Below, piece after piece: positions 15,264 to 23,202 of a stretch of DNA of 64,000 bases. Both the position numbers and the translations under genes were made by a program. Numbering within the stretch: the stretch's first letter is position 1; every line of letters starts with the position of its first letter. The stretch is from Rhizobium redzepovicii (GTDB taxonomy: Bacteria; Pseudomonadota; Alphaproteobacteria; Rhizobiales; Rhizobiaceae). The stretch is taken from NCBI RefSeq assembly GCF_019793435.1, contig NZ_JAILYH010000024.1, positions 1 to 64,000 on the forward strand. The letters are read 5' to 3'. Under the pieces are notes generated by a model. It saw nothing but the letters and a program-made list of their open reading frames with translations. It had not been told where the DNA came from and made no database searches.

Positions 15264-15620
15264 ATGATGACCCTGACACCGACCCTTTACAAGATCGTGA
15301 CGGAAACGCTCTGGCAGCAAGCCAGACAAACCGGCATTTTTCATGGCGCCGGCATTGATCTCAAGGACGGCTTCATCCATTTCTCGACGGCAGAACAGGC
15401 CAAGCAGACCGCCGCGCTGCATTTTAACGGCCAGGCCGGCCTGCTGTTGATTGCCGTCGATGGCGGGGGCTTCGGTGACAAGCTGGTATTCGAACCCTCG
15501 CGCAACGGCGATCTCTTCCCGCATCTCTATGCCGATCTGCCGCTTGAAGCCGTGCTCTGGGAAGCGGCGTTGCCGCTCGACGAGACCGGCGCCCATATCT
15601 TCCCGGAGCTGCAGCCATGA
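15264..15620 (+). CDS. DUF952 domain protein
   Basis: 118 aa, full family length. Recognised by LYKIVTETLWQQARQTG near the start, GFIHFSTAEQAKQTAA in the middle and FPHLYADLPLEAV toward the end. DUF952 is structurally related to ART/RNA 2'-phosphotransferase-like folds but has no proven activity. The stop overlaps the pyrD start by four bases (ATGA), so the two are translationally coupled; the same DUF952-pyrD order is, to my knowledge, usual in rhizobia. ATG 15264 or 15267 could be used. Confidence 0.85.
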   Translation: MMTLTPTLYKIVTETLWQQARQTGIFHGAGIDLKDGFIHFSTAEQAKQTAALHFNGQAGLLLIAVDGGGFGDKLVFEPSRNGDLFPHLYADLPLEAVLWEAALPLDETGAHIFPELQP

Positions 15621-16705
15621 TCGATCCCTTCAAACGTCTCGCCCGCAGGGGTCTCTTCCTGTTCGATCCGGAAACGGCGCACGGCATGTCGATCGCCGCC
15701 CTGAAATCCGGCCTCGTGCCCGCCTGCCAGATCACGCCCGATCCGCGCCTGCGCCAGACCGTCGCCGGCCTCACCTTCGAAAACCCGCTCGGCATGGCCG
15801 CAGGCTATGACAAGAATGCCGAGGTGCCAGAGGCGCTCTTGAAGCTCGGCTTCGGCTTTACCGAGATCGGCACGGTGACGCCGAAACCGCAAGCCGGTAA
15901 TCCCCGGCCGCGCATCTTCCGCCTGGTCGAGGATGAGGCTGTCATCAACCGCCTCGGCTTCAACAATGAAGGCCATGAGGCCGCTTTCGCGCGCCTCGCG
16001 GCGCTGAGCGGCAAGGGCATCGTCGGCGTCAATATCGGCGCCAACAAGGACAGCGAGGATCGCATCGCCGATTACGTCGCCGGCATCCGCCGCTTCCATT
16101 CGGTGGCGCGCTATTTCACCGCCAACATCTCCTCGCCGAACACGCCCGGTCTGCGCGACCTGCAGGCGCGTGAAAGCCTGGCAGCGCTGCTGTCGGCGGT
16201 GCTGGCAGCACTCGACGAGATGGCGGCGACCTCCGGCCGCAAGGTGCCGGTCTTTCTGAAGATCGCCCCGGATCTGACCGAGGAAGGCATGGACGATATC
16301 GCGGCGGAAGCGCTCTCGCATGCGCTGGATGGCTTGATCGTCTCCAACACCACGCTGTCGCGTGACGGACTGAAAGATCAGCGCCAGGCGAAGGAGACGG
16401 GCGGTCTCTCCGGCGTGCCGCTGTTCGAAAAATCGACTGCCGTGCTTGCCAGAATGCGCAAGCGCGTTGGCCCCGCGCTGCCGATCATCGGTGTCGGCGG
16501 CGTTTCCTCGGCCGAAACCGCGCTGGAGAAGATCAGGGCGGGCGCCGATCTCGTCCAGCTTTATTCCTGCATGGTCTATGAAGGCCCTGGCCTGCCCGGC
16601 GATATTGTCCGCGGCCTCTCCAAACTCATGGACCGCGAAAAGGCATCCGGGATCGGCGAGTTGCGCGACAGCAGGCTGGATTACTGGGCGGCGCGAAAAG
16701 TCTGA
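15617..16705 (+). CDS. pyrD: Quinone-dependent dihydroorotate dehydrogenase
   Basis: 362 aa, the usual length of class 2 PyrD. It oxidises dihydroorotate to orotate in pyrimidine synthesis at the inner membrane, passing electrons to quinone. The N-terminal amphipathic region precedes the FMN barrel. Visible motifs are NPLGMAAGYDKNAEV, INRLGFNNEGHEA, NISSPNTPGLRDLQ with the catalytic Ser region typical of class 2, SNTTLSRDGL, and phosphate-binding GVGGVSSAETALEKI plus YSCMVYEGPGL. Coupled to the DUF952 gene. The 3' end overlaps the convergent MATE gene by 25 bases. Confidence 0.97.
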   Translation: MIDPFKRLARRGLFLFDPETAHGMSIAALKSGLVPACQITPDPRLRQTVAGLTFENPLGMAAGYDKNAEVPEALLKLGFGFTEIGTVTPKPQAGNPRPRIFRLVEDEAVINRLGFNNEGHEAAFARLAALSGKGIVGVNIGANKDSEDRIADYVAGIRRFHSVARYFTANISSPNTPGLRDLQARESLAALLSAVLAALDEMAATSGRKVPVFLKIAPDLTEEGMDDIAAEALSHALDGLIVSNTTLSRDGLKDQRQAKETGGLSGVPLFEKSTAVLARMRKRVGPALPIIGVGGVSSAETALEKIRAGADLVQLYSCMVYEGPGLPGDIVRGLSKLMDREKASGIGELRDSRLDYWAARKV

Positions 16706-18021
16706 TCGGCCCGCGGCTTGACCAGCACGGCCAGGAAAAAGCCCCGGAAGAGCAGGAAGGCGTTCATAGCAAGCCACAGGCCGTGATTGCCGACGAGCGG
16801 CACGAAAACGGCAAGCATGGCGAGGTAGCCGGCAAAGGACATCAGCATCCGGTTGCGCATCTCGGCCGACCATGTCGCGCCAATGAAGACTCCGTCCATC
16901 AGGAAGGCGAGTGCGCCGGTCAGGCCGGTCACCGCCGCCCAGGGCAGATAGGTTGCTGCCGCCTGCCGCACCTCGGGCGAAGTCGTCAGCACCGAGATCA
17001 GCCAGGGACCGGCGAGGAAGAAGAAAGCGGAAACGATCGCTGCCAGCCCGAAGGACCACAGGATCGTCAGCTTCAGCCCGCGGTCGAAGGCCGGCCGGTA
17101 ACGTGCGCCGATCGCCCGGCCGGTGATCTGCTCGGCGGCATTGGCAAGCCCGTCGAGATAATAGCTGGAGAGCAGGACGAAATTCATCAGCACGGCATTG
17201 GCGGCAAGTGTGACCGCGCCGAAGCTGGTGCCGATCCGCGTCATGATGGTGAAGGCGCCGATCAGCACGAAGGTGCGGATCAGGATGTCGCGGTTGAGGG
17301 CGAAAAGCTCGGCCAGCCGATGCCGCGAAAAGATCTCCGCCCATGCCGGCCGCTCGGCCTTGGCAAAGCCGCTAAGCACGATGGAAAGCCCGGCAAGCGC
17401 GCCGGCCATCTCGCCGGCCATCGTTCCCCAGGCGACTCCCGCCACGCCCCAGTCGAGCGTCAGGCCGAGATAGATCGACAGCAGGATATTCATGCCGTTG
17501 ATGATCGCCTGCAGCAGCAGCCCGATCTTGCCCTGTCCGCGCCCGAGCACGAAGCCGAGAATGGCGTAATTCGCAAGTGCAGCCGGTGCAGCGAGAATCC
17601 GGATCGAGAAATAGGTGCTGGTCGCCTCTGCGATCGCGCCTTCCGCGCCCATCAGCCGCAACCCCGCCGTATTCAGCAGCGGCGAAAGAAAGAGCAGAGC
17701 CAGCCCGCAGCCGAGCGCCGAAATCAGCGCCCGGGAGAAGACCGCCTGCTGCTCGTGCTGGTCGCGCCGCCCATAGGCCTGCGCCGTCAGGCCGGTCGTC
17801 GAGGCGCGCAGGAAATTGAAGCTGCCCATGATCAGATCGAACAGCATCGCACCGATCGCCAGCCCCGCCAGCGCTTCCGGATCACCCATACGGCCGACGA
17901 CGGCGGTGTTGGTCAGCCCGAGCATCGGCGTCGTCATGAAGCCGAGCGTCATCGGAATGGCGATCGACAGCACCAGCCGGTGCGTCACCTCGAAGGCGAA
18001 CCTGTTATTGTGCGTATCCAT
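16681..18021 (-). CDS. MATE-family efflux transporter (DinF type)
   Basis: 446 aa from ATG 18021. It has about twelve hydrophobic segments in two six-helix halves, as in MATE exporters. Early sequence MTLGFMTTPMLGLTNTAVVGRMG matches the DinF-like group, with Asp in the first helices and a second half starting near FVLIGAFTIMTRIGTSFG. It would export cationic or toxic compounds driven by Na+ or H+. A longer start at 18075 would overlap the next gene upstream. The 3' end overlaps pyrD by 25 bases on the other strand. Confidence 0.9.
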   Translation of the reverse strand: MDTHNNRFAFEVTHRLVLSIAIPMTLGFMTTPMLGLTNTAVVGRMGDPEALAGLAIGAMLFDLIMGSFNFLRASTTGLTAQAYGRRDQHEQQAVFSRALISALGCGLALLFLSPLLNTAGLRLMGAEGAIAEATSTYFSIRILAAPAALANYAILGFVLGRGQGKIGLLLQAIINGMNILLSIYLGLTLDWGVAGVAWGTMAGEMAGALAGLSIVLSGFAKAERPAWAEIFSRHRLAELFALNRDILIRTFVLIGAFTIMTRIGTSFGAVTLAANAVLMNFVLLSSYYLDGLANAAEQITGRAIGARYRPAFDRGLKLTILWSFGLAAIVSAFFFLAGPWLISVLTTSPEVRQAAATYLPWAAVTGLTGALAFLMDGVFIGATWSAEMRNRMLMSFAGYLAMLAVFVPLVGNHGLWLAMNAFLLFRGFFLAVLVKPRADQTFRAAQ

Positions 18022-18050
18022 CCATGGCCTGATATCGAGGCCGAATCGCC

Positions 18051-18548
18051 TCAGCTCGACAGCACCATGGCCCAATAGGGCAGGTTCCGGGAAGCTGAAT
18101 TGTGGGCAACGGCGACGCCGAGGCCGTCATAGCGCCCGAGCATGTTTTCCAGATGATGCGGCGAGTTGATCCAGGCGGTCACCACCGCATCGACGCTCTG
18201 CTGGCCGGAGGCGATATTCTCCGCCGCCGGCAGCCGGACGCCGCTCGCCTTGACACGGGCGCCGAAACTGTCGGTCAGCCCCATCAGATGCGCCATCTTA
18301 CCGGCACTTGCCATGCGTTTGGCCTGGAACAGCGCGGCGGTGCTCGCCGCCGGATCGACAGCTAGCGGCGGCAAGCCGTTCTTCGCTCTCAGTTGGTTGA
18401 CCAGCGGCAATACGCTCGCCGTTTCGTCCTCGCCGTTCGAAGGCGTGCCGGCAAGGCGCGGGGTGGTGGTGCAGCCGGCGATGCCGGCGGCAAGCGAAAG
18501 CCCGGAAAGGATGAGCAGGCTGCGCCTGGAAAGATCGATCGATGTCAT
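18051..18548 (-). CDS. CAP/SCP-domain lipoprotein
   Basis: 165 aa from ATG 18548. It has a twin-Arg-like start (SRRSLLILSG) and a lipobox LAAGIAGC, so it is probably a lipoprotein. The CAP domain (about 45-165) shows LVNQLRAKNGLPPL, a His in GKMAHLMG, AENIASGQ, and WINSPHHLENMLG followed by YWAMVL. Bacterial CAP proteins are secreted, and their role is mostly unclear. The upstream gene (18550-18816) ends one base before this ATG, so the two are coupled. Confidence 0.85.
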   Translation of the reverse strand: MTSIDLSRRSLLILSGLSLAAGIAGCTTTPRLAGTPSNGEDETASVLPLVNQLRAKNGLPPLAVDPAASTAALFQAKRMASAGKMAHLMGLTDSFGARVKASGVRLPAAENIASGQQSVDAVVTAWINSPHHLENMLGRYDGLGVAVAHNSASRNLPYWAMVLSS

Positions 18549-18549
18549 G

Positions 18550-18816
18550 TTACCGGCGATAGCTGAAAAGGCGAAGGATGACGAAAAGCGGGATGACGAT
18601 CGTCGCCCCGAGGAGGAGGTAGTCGCCGACGCGCCCGAGCGCTGAAAAACCGCGATGCCAGATCTCCAGGATGAAGTCGCGGAAGCCATAGATGATGTTC
18701 CACGGCGTCAGGCCGAACACGGTCATGACGAAACCGACGATCAGCGACACGACGACAAGCTTTATCAATGTGCGGGCGAAGGAATCGCCGAGGAACCTGT
18801 TCACCTGATCGGACAT
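18550..18816 (-). CDS. Small membrane protein, DUF6460-like
   Basis: 88 aa from ATG 18816 (AGGAG upstream). Sequence MSDQVNRFLGDSFARTLIKL then two hydrophobic helices (about 20-40 and 62-83) and an RR C-terminus fit the small family I know as DUF6460. Its function is unknown. The longer frame to 18969 includes a repeat-derived stretch and is not used. Coupled to the CAP lipoprotein gene by a one-base gap. Confidence 0.75.
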   Translation of the reverse strand: MSDQVNRFLGDSFARTLIKLVVVSLIVGFVMTVFGLTPWNIIYGFRDFILEIWHRGFSALGRVGDYLLLGATIVIPLFVILRLFSYRR

Positions 18817-18946
18817 GCGCCATCTCCTGTTTGCCCTTGGAATAAGGTTGCGGCGTGTTGCCCGCAAGCCCTTTCGGGGATTGGCCGCTTCGCCTCTGAA
18901 ATAGGACTTGAGTTTTTTTGTGGCCGCCGCCAGATGCGGGCCACGT

Positions 18947-18985
18947 AAAACTGTGCAGCGCAACGACATGCGTCAAATAAAGAGC
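18947..18985 (+). repeat. Partial copy of family A repeat
   Basis: CTGTGCAGCGCAACGACATG followed by CG and AAATAAAGAGC is the core of the family A repeat (11900-12005, 45629-45736) with the GTTTTGCGG part missing. It lies in the divergent promoter between the DUF6460-like gene and the methyltransferase gene. Confidence 0.5.
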
Positions 18986-18987
18986 CG

Positions 18988-19923
18988 ATGATGCAGCCTC
19001 ACCAGCTTTCCTCAGGCGACGTCATCGCCGACCGCCGCGCCGATTATGCCCGAATGCTCGACGAGGGCGGCGAGCCGGAAGCGGCCGCCGAGCTGATGGA
19101 ACAGGCCCTCGAACTCGTGCCCGGCTGGGCCGCCGGCTGGTATCGCCTTGCCACCTATCGCGAAAAGGCGGGCAGCGGCGAGGCCGCGATCGAGGCCTAT
19201 CGCAACACGCTTACCCTTGATCCCGACGACATTTTCGGCGCCGCCCTCAAGCTCGCCCTTCTCGGCGACGGCGCCACACCCGACCGGCCGCCGAGCCGCT
19301 ATGTCGAGCGCCTGTTCGACGACTATGCCGACCGTTTCGAATCGGCGCTCGTCGAGAAACTCGATTACACCGTCCCGCAGAAGCTCGCAGCCCTCGTCGC
19401 ATCCACCGGCAGGCATTACGCACGTGCCGTCGATCTCGGCTGCGGCACCGGCCTGCTCGGCCCCGAGATCCGCGCCGGCGTCAGCCGCCTCGAAGGCTTC
19501 GACCTCTCGCAGAACATGCTGGCCAAAGCCGCCGAGAAGGGAGTCTATGATCACCTCGCCCGGGCCGATCTCTCGCTGGCGCCCAATTTCTCCGGCTTGT
19601 TCGCCGACGCCGCGCGCCATCGCGCCGAGCTGGTAACGGCCGCCGACGTGCTGATGTATCTCGGCAATCTCGAAAGCGTCTTTGCCATCATCGAGGACCT
19701 CGCCGCATCGGGCGCCGACATCGCCTTTTCCGTCGAGGATGCAGGGGACAGCGGGGGCTTCCACCTCGCGCCGTCGCTGCGTTACGCCCATTCGGAGGCC
19801 TATGTGAGGCAGCTCGCTGCCCGCCACGGCCTCGAAATCCTGAAGATCATCAAGACGGTCATTCGCAAAGATGGCGGCAAACCGGTTGCCGGCATTCTGT
19901 TTCTTACGCGCAAACCCGCGTGA
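18988..19923 (+). CDS. TPR-containing SAM-dependent methyltransferase
   Basis: 311 aa. Residues about 18-100 form two or three TPR-like helical repeats (YARMLDEGGEPEAAAELMEQAL, GWYRLATYREKAGSGEAAIEAY). The methyltransferase domain starts near 130 with motif I AVDLGCGTGLLGPEI, then LEGFDLSQNMLAKA (acidic loop binding the ribose) and ADVLMYLGNLESVF. The substrate is unknown; the TPR part suggests a protein partner. Start ATG ATG at 18988/18991. Monocistronic. Confidence 0.85.
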   Translation: MMQPHQLSSGDVIADRRADYARMLDEGGEPEAAAELMEQALELVPGWAAGWYRLATYREKAGSGEAAIEAYRNTLTLDPDDIFGAALKLALLGDGATPDRPPSRYVERLFDDYADRFESALVEKLDYTVPQKLAALVASTGRHYARAVDLGCGTGLLGPEIRAGVSRLEGFDLSQNMLAKAAEKGVYDHLARADLSLAPNFSGLFADAARHRAELVTAADVLMYLGNLESVFAIIEDLAASGADIAFSVEDAGDSGGFHLAPSLRYAHSEAYVRQLAARHGLEILKIIKTVIRKDGGKPVAGILFLTRKPA

Positions 19924-20131
19924 GCGAATATTTCTTGCGATTTTTTAATAGGACAGCATTGCTTACCTATTTCACTTGCTCGGCACGCCAGAACACTGAT
20001 ATTGCACAGCTATCCGCAGAAAGCGCGGCCAAAACGCCGGGCGATCCTGTCCATTTCACAATCAAAACCACCGCGTCCGGCTTTTCCCCCGGACGTGTTC
20101 CCGAACGCGTCTGCTGTTGGAGACTGGCGAC

Positions 20132-20767
20132 ATGACACAGCTCATCAATGCCCTTGGCTTCTGGAATACCAGCGCTACGCGCCATGCCCCGATCGAGGAC
20201 GTGCAGGGCATATTCTCCGGCAGCCTGGTCGCCGCACTCGGCCTCTACGTGCTCGCCAGTGCCGGGCTTTTGACCGGCAGCACCGCCGGTGTTGCCTTCC
20301 TCCTGCATTATGCCTTCGGCGTCAATTTCGGCCTTGCCTTCTTCCTGCTCAACCTGCCGTTCTTCTGGCTCTCCTGGAAGCGTCTCGGCATGGCTTTCAC
20401 GATCAAGACCTTCGTCGCCATCGGCCTGACCTCGGTACTGGCCGACGTGCAGTCGCGCTTCTTCTCCATTTCCAGCATCCACCCGGCCTGGGCCGCCCTT
20501 CTCGGCGGCCTGTTGCTCGGCTTCGGCGTGCTGGCGCTCTATCGCCACCGCGCCAGTCTCGGTGGCGTCGGCATTCTCGGCGTCTATCTGCAGGAGCGGT
20601 TCGGCATCCGCGCCGGCCTCGTCCAGCTCGCCATCGACCTCTGCGTGCTCGCCGCTGCCTTCTTCGTCGCCACGCCGCCGGTGGTCTTCTATTCCGTCCT
20701 CGGCGCCGTCGTCCTCAACCTCTTCGTCGCCATCAACCATCGCGCCGACAGGTACATCGCGCTCTGA
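20132..20767 (+). CDS. YitT-family membrane protein, copy 1
   Basis: 211 aa from ATG 20132 (GGAG nine bases upstream; in-frame ATG at 20117 lacks a site). Five or six TM helices. Shares HAPIEDVQGI, GSTAGVAFLLHYA, FTIKTFVAIGLTSVL, LYRHRASLGGVGIL and the C-terminal NHRADRYIAL with the copy at 22525-23154. It matches YitT/DUF161 proteins whose transport role is unproven. An adjacent small gene follows. Confidence 0.85.
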   Translation: MTQLINALGFWNTSATRHAPIEDVQGIFSGSLVAALGLYVLASAGLLTGSTAGVAFLLHYAFGVNFGLAFFLLNLPFFWLSWKRLGMAFTIKTFVAIGLTSVLADVQSRFFSISSIHPAWAALLGGLLLGFGVLALYRHRASLGGVGILGVYLQERFGIRAGLVQLAIDLCVLAAAFFVATPPVVFYSVLGAVVLNLFVAINHRADRYIAL

Positions 20768-20821
20768 CATTACAAATCGGTAAGCCATTCTAAACAAAAC
20801 GTAACTTGCCTGAAGCCCCTC

Positions 20822-20848
20822 CCGGCGCGACACTTCTTCCCGCGCCGG
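20822..20848 (+). terminator. GC-rich hairpin after the first YitT gene
   Basis: CCGGCGCG (20822-20829) and CGCGCCGG (20841-20848), loop 11 bases, without a T-run. It lies between the YitT gene and the small gene at 20866, so it may be a terminator or a leader of the latter. Confidence 0.4.
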
Positions 20849-20865
20849 ATTTGATGAGGTGAGTT

Positions 20866-21033
20866 ATGTCAGATTTGGAAAAGCTTGTGAGACGCCGCAT
20901 GCAGGAAGAATACGCCAAAGGCGCTTCCGCAGAGGAAATCGCGAAAGTCGTCCGCGACCTCTTCAACAGCATCGACCTTTCGGGCTTATCGCCTGACGCC
21001 GTTGCTGTACGAGCCACTCCGAATTACGAGTGA
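20866..21033 (+). CDS. Small conserved-looking protein (55 aa)
   Basis: Too short for most gene calling but well supported: ATG 20866 is preceded by TGAGGTGAG, the frame is open to TGA 21031, and a 10-bp hairpin follows at 21046. The product (MSDLEKLVRRRMQEEYAKG, then EEIAKVVRDLFNSIDLSGLSPD) is a charged helical protein with no membrane segment. The function is unknown. It lies between the first YitT gene and a repeat. Confidence 0.6.
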   Translation: MSDLEKLVRRRMQEEYAKGASAEEIAKVVRDLFNSIDLSGLSPDAVAVRATPNYE

Positions 21034-21045
21034 CCTTATATTCAA

Positions 21046-21068
21046 CCGACCCGAATTTTTCGGGTCGG
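21046..21068. terminator. Perfect 10-bp hairpin downstream of the 55-aa gene
   Basis: CCGACCCGAA (21046-21055), loop TTT, TTCGGGTCGG (21059-21068). It lacks a following T-run on the plus strand, but position right after the stop codon suggests a transcription end or RNA-stabilising structure. Confidence 0.5.
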
Positions 21069-21184
21069 TCGCCGGGATGCCATCATGAAGGCGCCTGGAG
21101 GGCAGATGATGGAGTTGAGAAGCCCACGTAAAAATCGCAGCCGGGCCCCGATTCCTCGCTGTTCTTGCTCCAAAAATCACCCCA

Positions 21185-21290
21185 CACTCCGTCCTCCTCG
21201 GGCTTGATCCGAGGATCCACGCCGCCCCACCGCGGCGGGGCCATTGATCCCAGGCTCAAGGCCTGGGATGACGGAGGGTGGGGGCCTGTT
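21185..21290. repeat. Intergenic palindromic repeat (family D)
   Basis: Contains CCTCGGGCTTGATCCGAGG (CCTCGG / CCGAGG stem), CCGCCCCACCGCGGCGGGG, and CAGGCTCAAGGCCTGGGATG (stem CAGGC / GCCTG). This composite of short stems is typical of a mobile palindromic unit in alphaproteobacteria. It occupies the 21034-21410 spacer; the remainder of that spacer shows no gene. Confidence 0.6.
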
Positions 21291-21410
21291 TTGCCAAACT
21301 CGCCGTTGACGCAGCGGATGACACGTCGCACTTCCTGGTTCAGCGCGGTGCCGTGTGGCCCCGACGTTTGCCTGGGTTCAGCCCCCAGCCTCAACCCCGT
21401 GGCATTGGCC

Positions 21411-21872
21411 TCAAGCGGCCTTGACGGCAGCATCGATCGGATGTTGCGAGCGGAAGCCGACGGCAAGCCGGTTCCAGATATTGATCGCGCCGATCGCCAC
21501 GGTGATCTTGGTCATCTCCTCCTCGGAGAAATGCGCCTTCAGCGCCTCGTAATCGGCATCCGGTGCGCCGGTTTTGGCAAGGTTCGTCACCGCATCGACC
21601 CAGCCGAGCAGTGCCCGTTCTCTGGCGTCATAAACAGGCGATTCCCGCCAGACGCACATCAGGTTGATCCACTGCTCGGAGAGCCCATCATGGCGGGCTT
21701 CCTTCACATGCATGTCGACGCAATAGGCGCAGCCGTTGATCTGCGAGGCGCGCAGCTTGATCAGGTGGATGAAGCGGCGCTCCAGCCCGGAAGACTGGAC
21801 GTACTGCTCGAGTGCGGCGACCGCCTTGTAGGCATCGGGGGCGGCTTTGGCGAAGTTGAAACGGGGTTGCAT
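21411..21872 (-). CDS. AhpD-like (carboxymuconolactone decarboxylase family) protein
   Basis: 153 aa. The redox/catalytic motif CAYCVDMH (Cys-x-x-Cys-x3-His) is intact in the helix after LIKLRASQING, followed by the family's RERALLGWVDAVTNL. This matches the alkylhydroperoxidase AhpD-core group, thought to reduce peroxides with its Cys pair. GGAG is upstream of the ATG. It is 21 bases after the Rrf2 regulator gene on the same strand, a common pairing in which the regulator responds to redox or NO and controls this enzyme. Confidence 0.9.
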   Translation of the reverse strand: MQPRFNFAKAAPDAYKAVAALEQYVQSSGLERRFIHLIKLRASQINGCAYCVDMHVKEARHDGLSEQWINLMCVWRESPVYDARERALLGWVDAVTNLAKTGAPDADYEALKAHFSEEEMTKITVAIGAINIWNRLAVGFRSQHPIDAAVKAA

Positions 21873-21893
21873 GGTCTTCTCCTTTGATATGGC

Positions 21894-22394
21894 TCAGCGA
21901 GCCGTCTTGCGTTCATGGATTTCAAGGAAGGCGCAGCCTCTGGCTGCGATCGATCCATCGTCGAGGGCATTCAATTCGATGCCGAGATCGGCAATGCTGG
22001 TCTTGGCCAGTTCGGCCCGGTAGACCCGTTCTGCCCGGAGCATCGCCGCGCTGATATTGCATGGCTTGGCAAAGAAGCGATCGGAGACAGGGTTCGGCCC
22101 GCGCTGGCGGATTTCGGCGCAGCGGAACGCCGGCGCCGGTCCTTCGACCGCGAGCAGGATATCGAGCAGCGAAATCTCTTCCGCCGCCTTTGCCAGCCGG
22201 TATCCGCCTTTCGGCCCCGGCACGGTATCGAGGATGCCGGCGCCAGACAGCGCCTGCAGATGTTTCAACAGATAGCTCGTCGACACACCGTGGAATTCTG
22301 CCAGGGCTGCGGCCGACAGCACGCCGCTCTCGGAAAGGCCGGAAAGCATCGCAACGCTGTGAATGGCCTGCTCGACGCCATCGCTCATCTTCAT
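21894..22394 (-). CDS. Rrf2-family transcriptional regulator
   Basis: 166 aa. A winged helix of Rrf2 type spans residues 1-80: GVLSAAALAEFHGVSTSYLLKHLQALSGAGIL, then PGPKGGYRLAKAAEEISLLDI. The region that often carries three sensing Cys here has Cys in FRCAEI and KPCNIS plus a late RGCAF, so metal/redox sensing is possible. It probably represses its own operon with the AhpD-like gene through the palindrome at 22408-22436. Confidence 0.9.
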   Translation of the reverse strand: MKMSDGVEQAIHSVAMLSGLSESGVLSAAALAEFHGVSTSYLLKHLQALSGAGILDTVPGPKGGYRLAKAAEEISLLDILLAVEGPAPAFRCAEIRQRGPNPVSDRFFAKPCNISAAMLRAERVYRAELAKTSIADLGIELNALDDGSIAARGCAFLEIHERKTAR

Positions 22395-22407
22395 CGAGGC
22401 AATCTCC

Positions 22408-22436
22408 TAATCGTGGATAAAAGATATCCATGATTA
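22408..22436. promoter_or_regulatory. Palindromic operator for the Rrf2 regulator
   Basis: TAATCGTGGATA, spacer AAAGA, TATCCATGATTA: 12-bp arms with one mismatch. It is 14 bases upstream of the Rrf2 start and also upstream of the second YitT gene on the other strand, so it may control both. Operator role is inferred. Confidence 0.7.
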
Positions 22437-22524
22437 TATCGGCTGTCAAGAGCAGACCTTACGGCTGGCGGCTTGCCTTTCTCCCGACGGCGGATAGAAA
22501 CGGGAAAAACGACAGGGGAAGATC

Positions 22525-23154
22525 ATGGCAGCCAACGCCTTCACAGGCCTTCTGAACTCCAGCGCCGACCGCCACTCGCTGTTCGACGACGCCCAGGGCA
22601 TCGTCGCCGGCAGCATGCTCGCCGTGCTCGGTGTCTCGCTGCTCTCCGGCGCCGGGCTGCTTGCCGGCGGCACGGCCGGTCTCGCCTTCCTCGCCCATTA
22701 CGCGACCGGCTTCAGCTTCGGCCTCTGCTTCTTTGCCGTGAACCTGCCCTTTTATTATCTCGCCTTCCGCCGCATGGGGCCTGCCTTCACCATCAAGACC
22801 TTCGCCGCCATCGCGCTGACTTCGGTCCTGTCGGAATTCGTCCCTGGCTTTATCGGTATCGGGCATGTCAATCCGATCGCCGGTGCGCTCTTCGGCGGCC
22901 TCGTCATCGGCGCCGGCCTGGCGCTCTTCCGTCACCGCGCCAGCCTCGGCGGCATCGGCATTCTCGCCCTCTATATCCAGGATCGGCTCGGCTGGCGCGC
23001 CGGCCTCGTCCAGCTCGGCTTCGACTGCGTCATCCTGGCGCTCTCCTTCCTGGTCGCCAGCCCCTCGATCATCGCCTGCTCCGTGCTCGGCGCGGTCGTG
23101 TTCAACCTCACGCTTGCCATCAACCATCGCAAGGACCGCTATATCGCCGTATGA
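22525..23154 (+). CDS. YitT-family membrane protein, copy 2
   Basis: 209 aa, five to six TM helices. Closely similar to 20132-20767 (shared DDAQGI / EDVQGI start, FTIKTFAAIALTSVL, LFRHRASLGGIGIL, NHRKDRYIAV end). GGGGAAG precedes ATG 22525. Function is unproven. It is divergent from the Rrf2 gene and separated from copy 1 by the 55-aa gene, a repeat and the AhpD/Rrf2 pair. Confidence 0.85.
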   Translation: MAANAFTGLLNSSADRHSLFDDAQGIVAGSMLAVLGVSLLSGAGLLAGGTAGLAFLAHYATGFSFGLCFFAVNLPFYYLAFRRMGPAFTIKTFAAIALTSVLSEFVPGFIGIGHVNPIAGALFGGLVIGAGLALFRHRASLGGIGILALYIQDRLGWRAGLVQLGFDCVILALSFLVASPSIIACSVLGAVVFNLTLAINHRKDRYIAV

Positions 23155-23202
23155 GGCGATGGACGCTCTTCTTTTTCCTTCCTATTTCACTACCTTCAGG
23201 GC

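Noticed and set aside
15527..17344. 605-aa minus-strand frame
   Set aside because: Passes through antisense pyrD and the wrong frame of the MATE gene; no family features.
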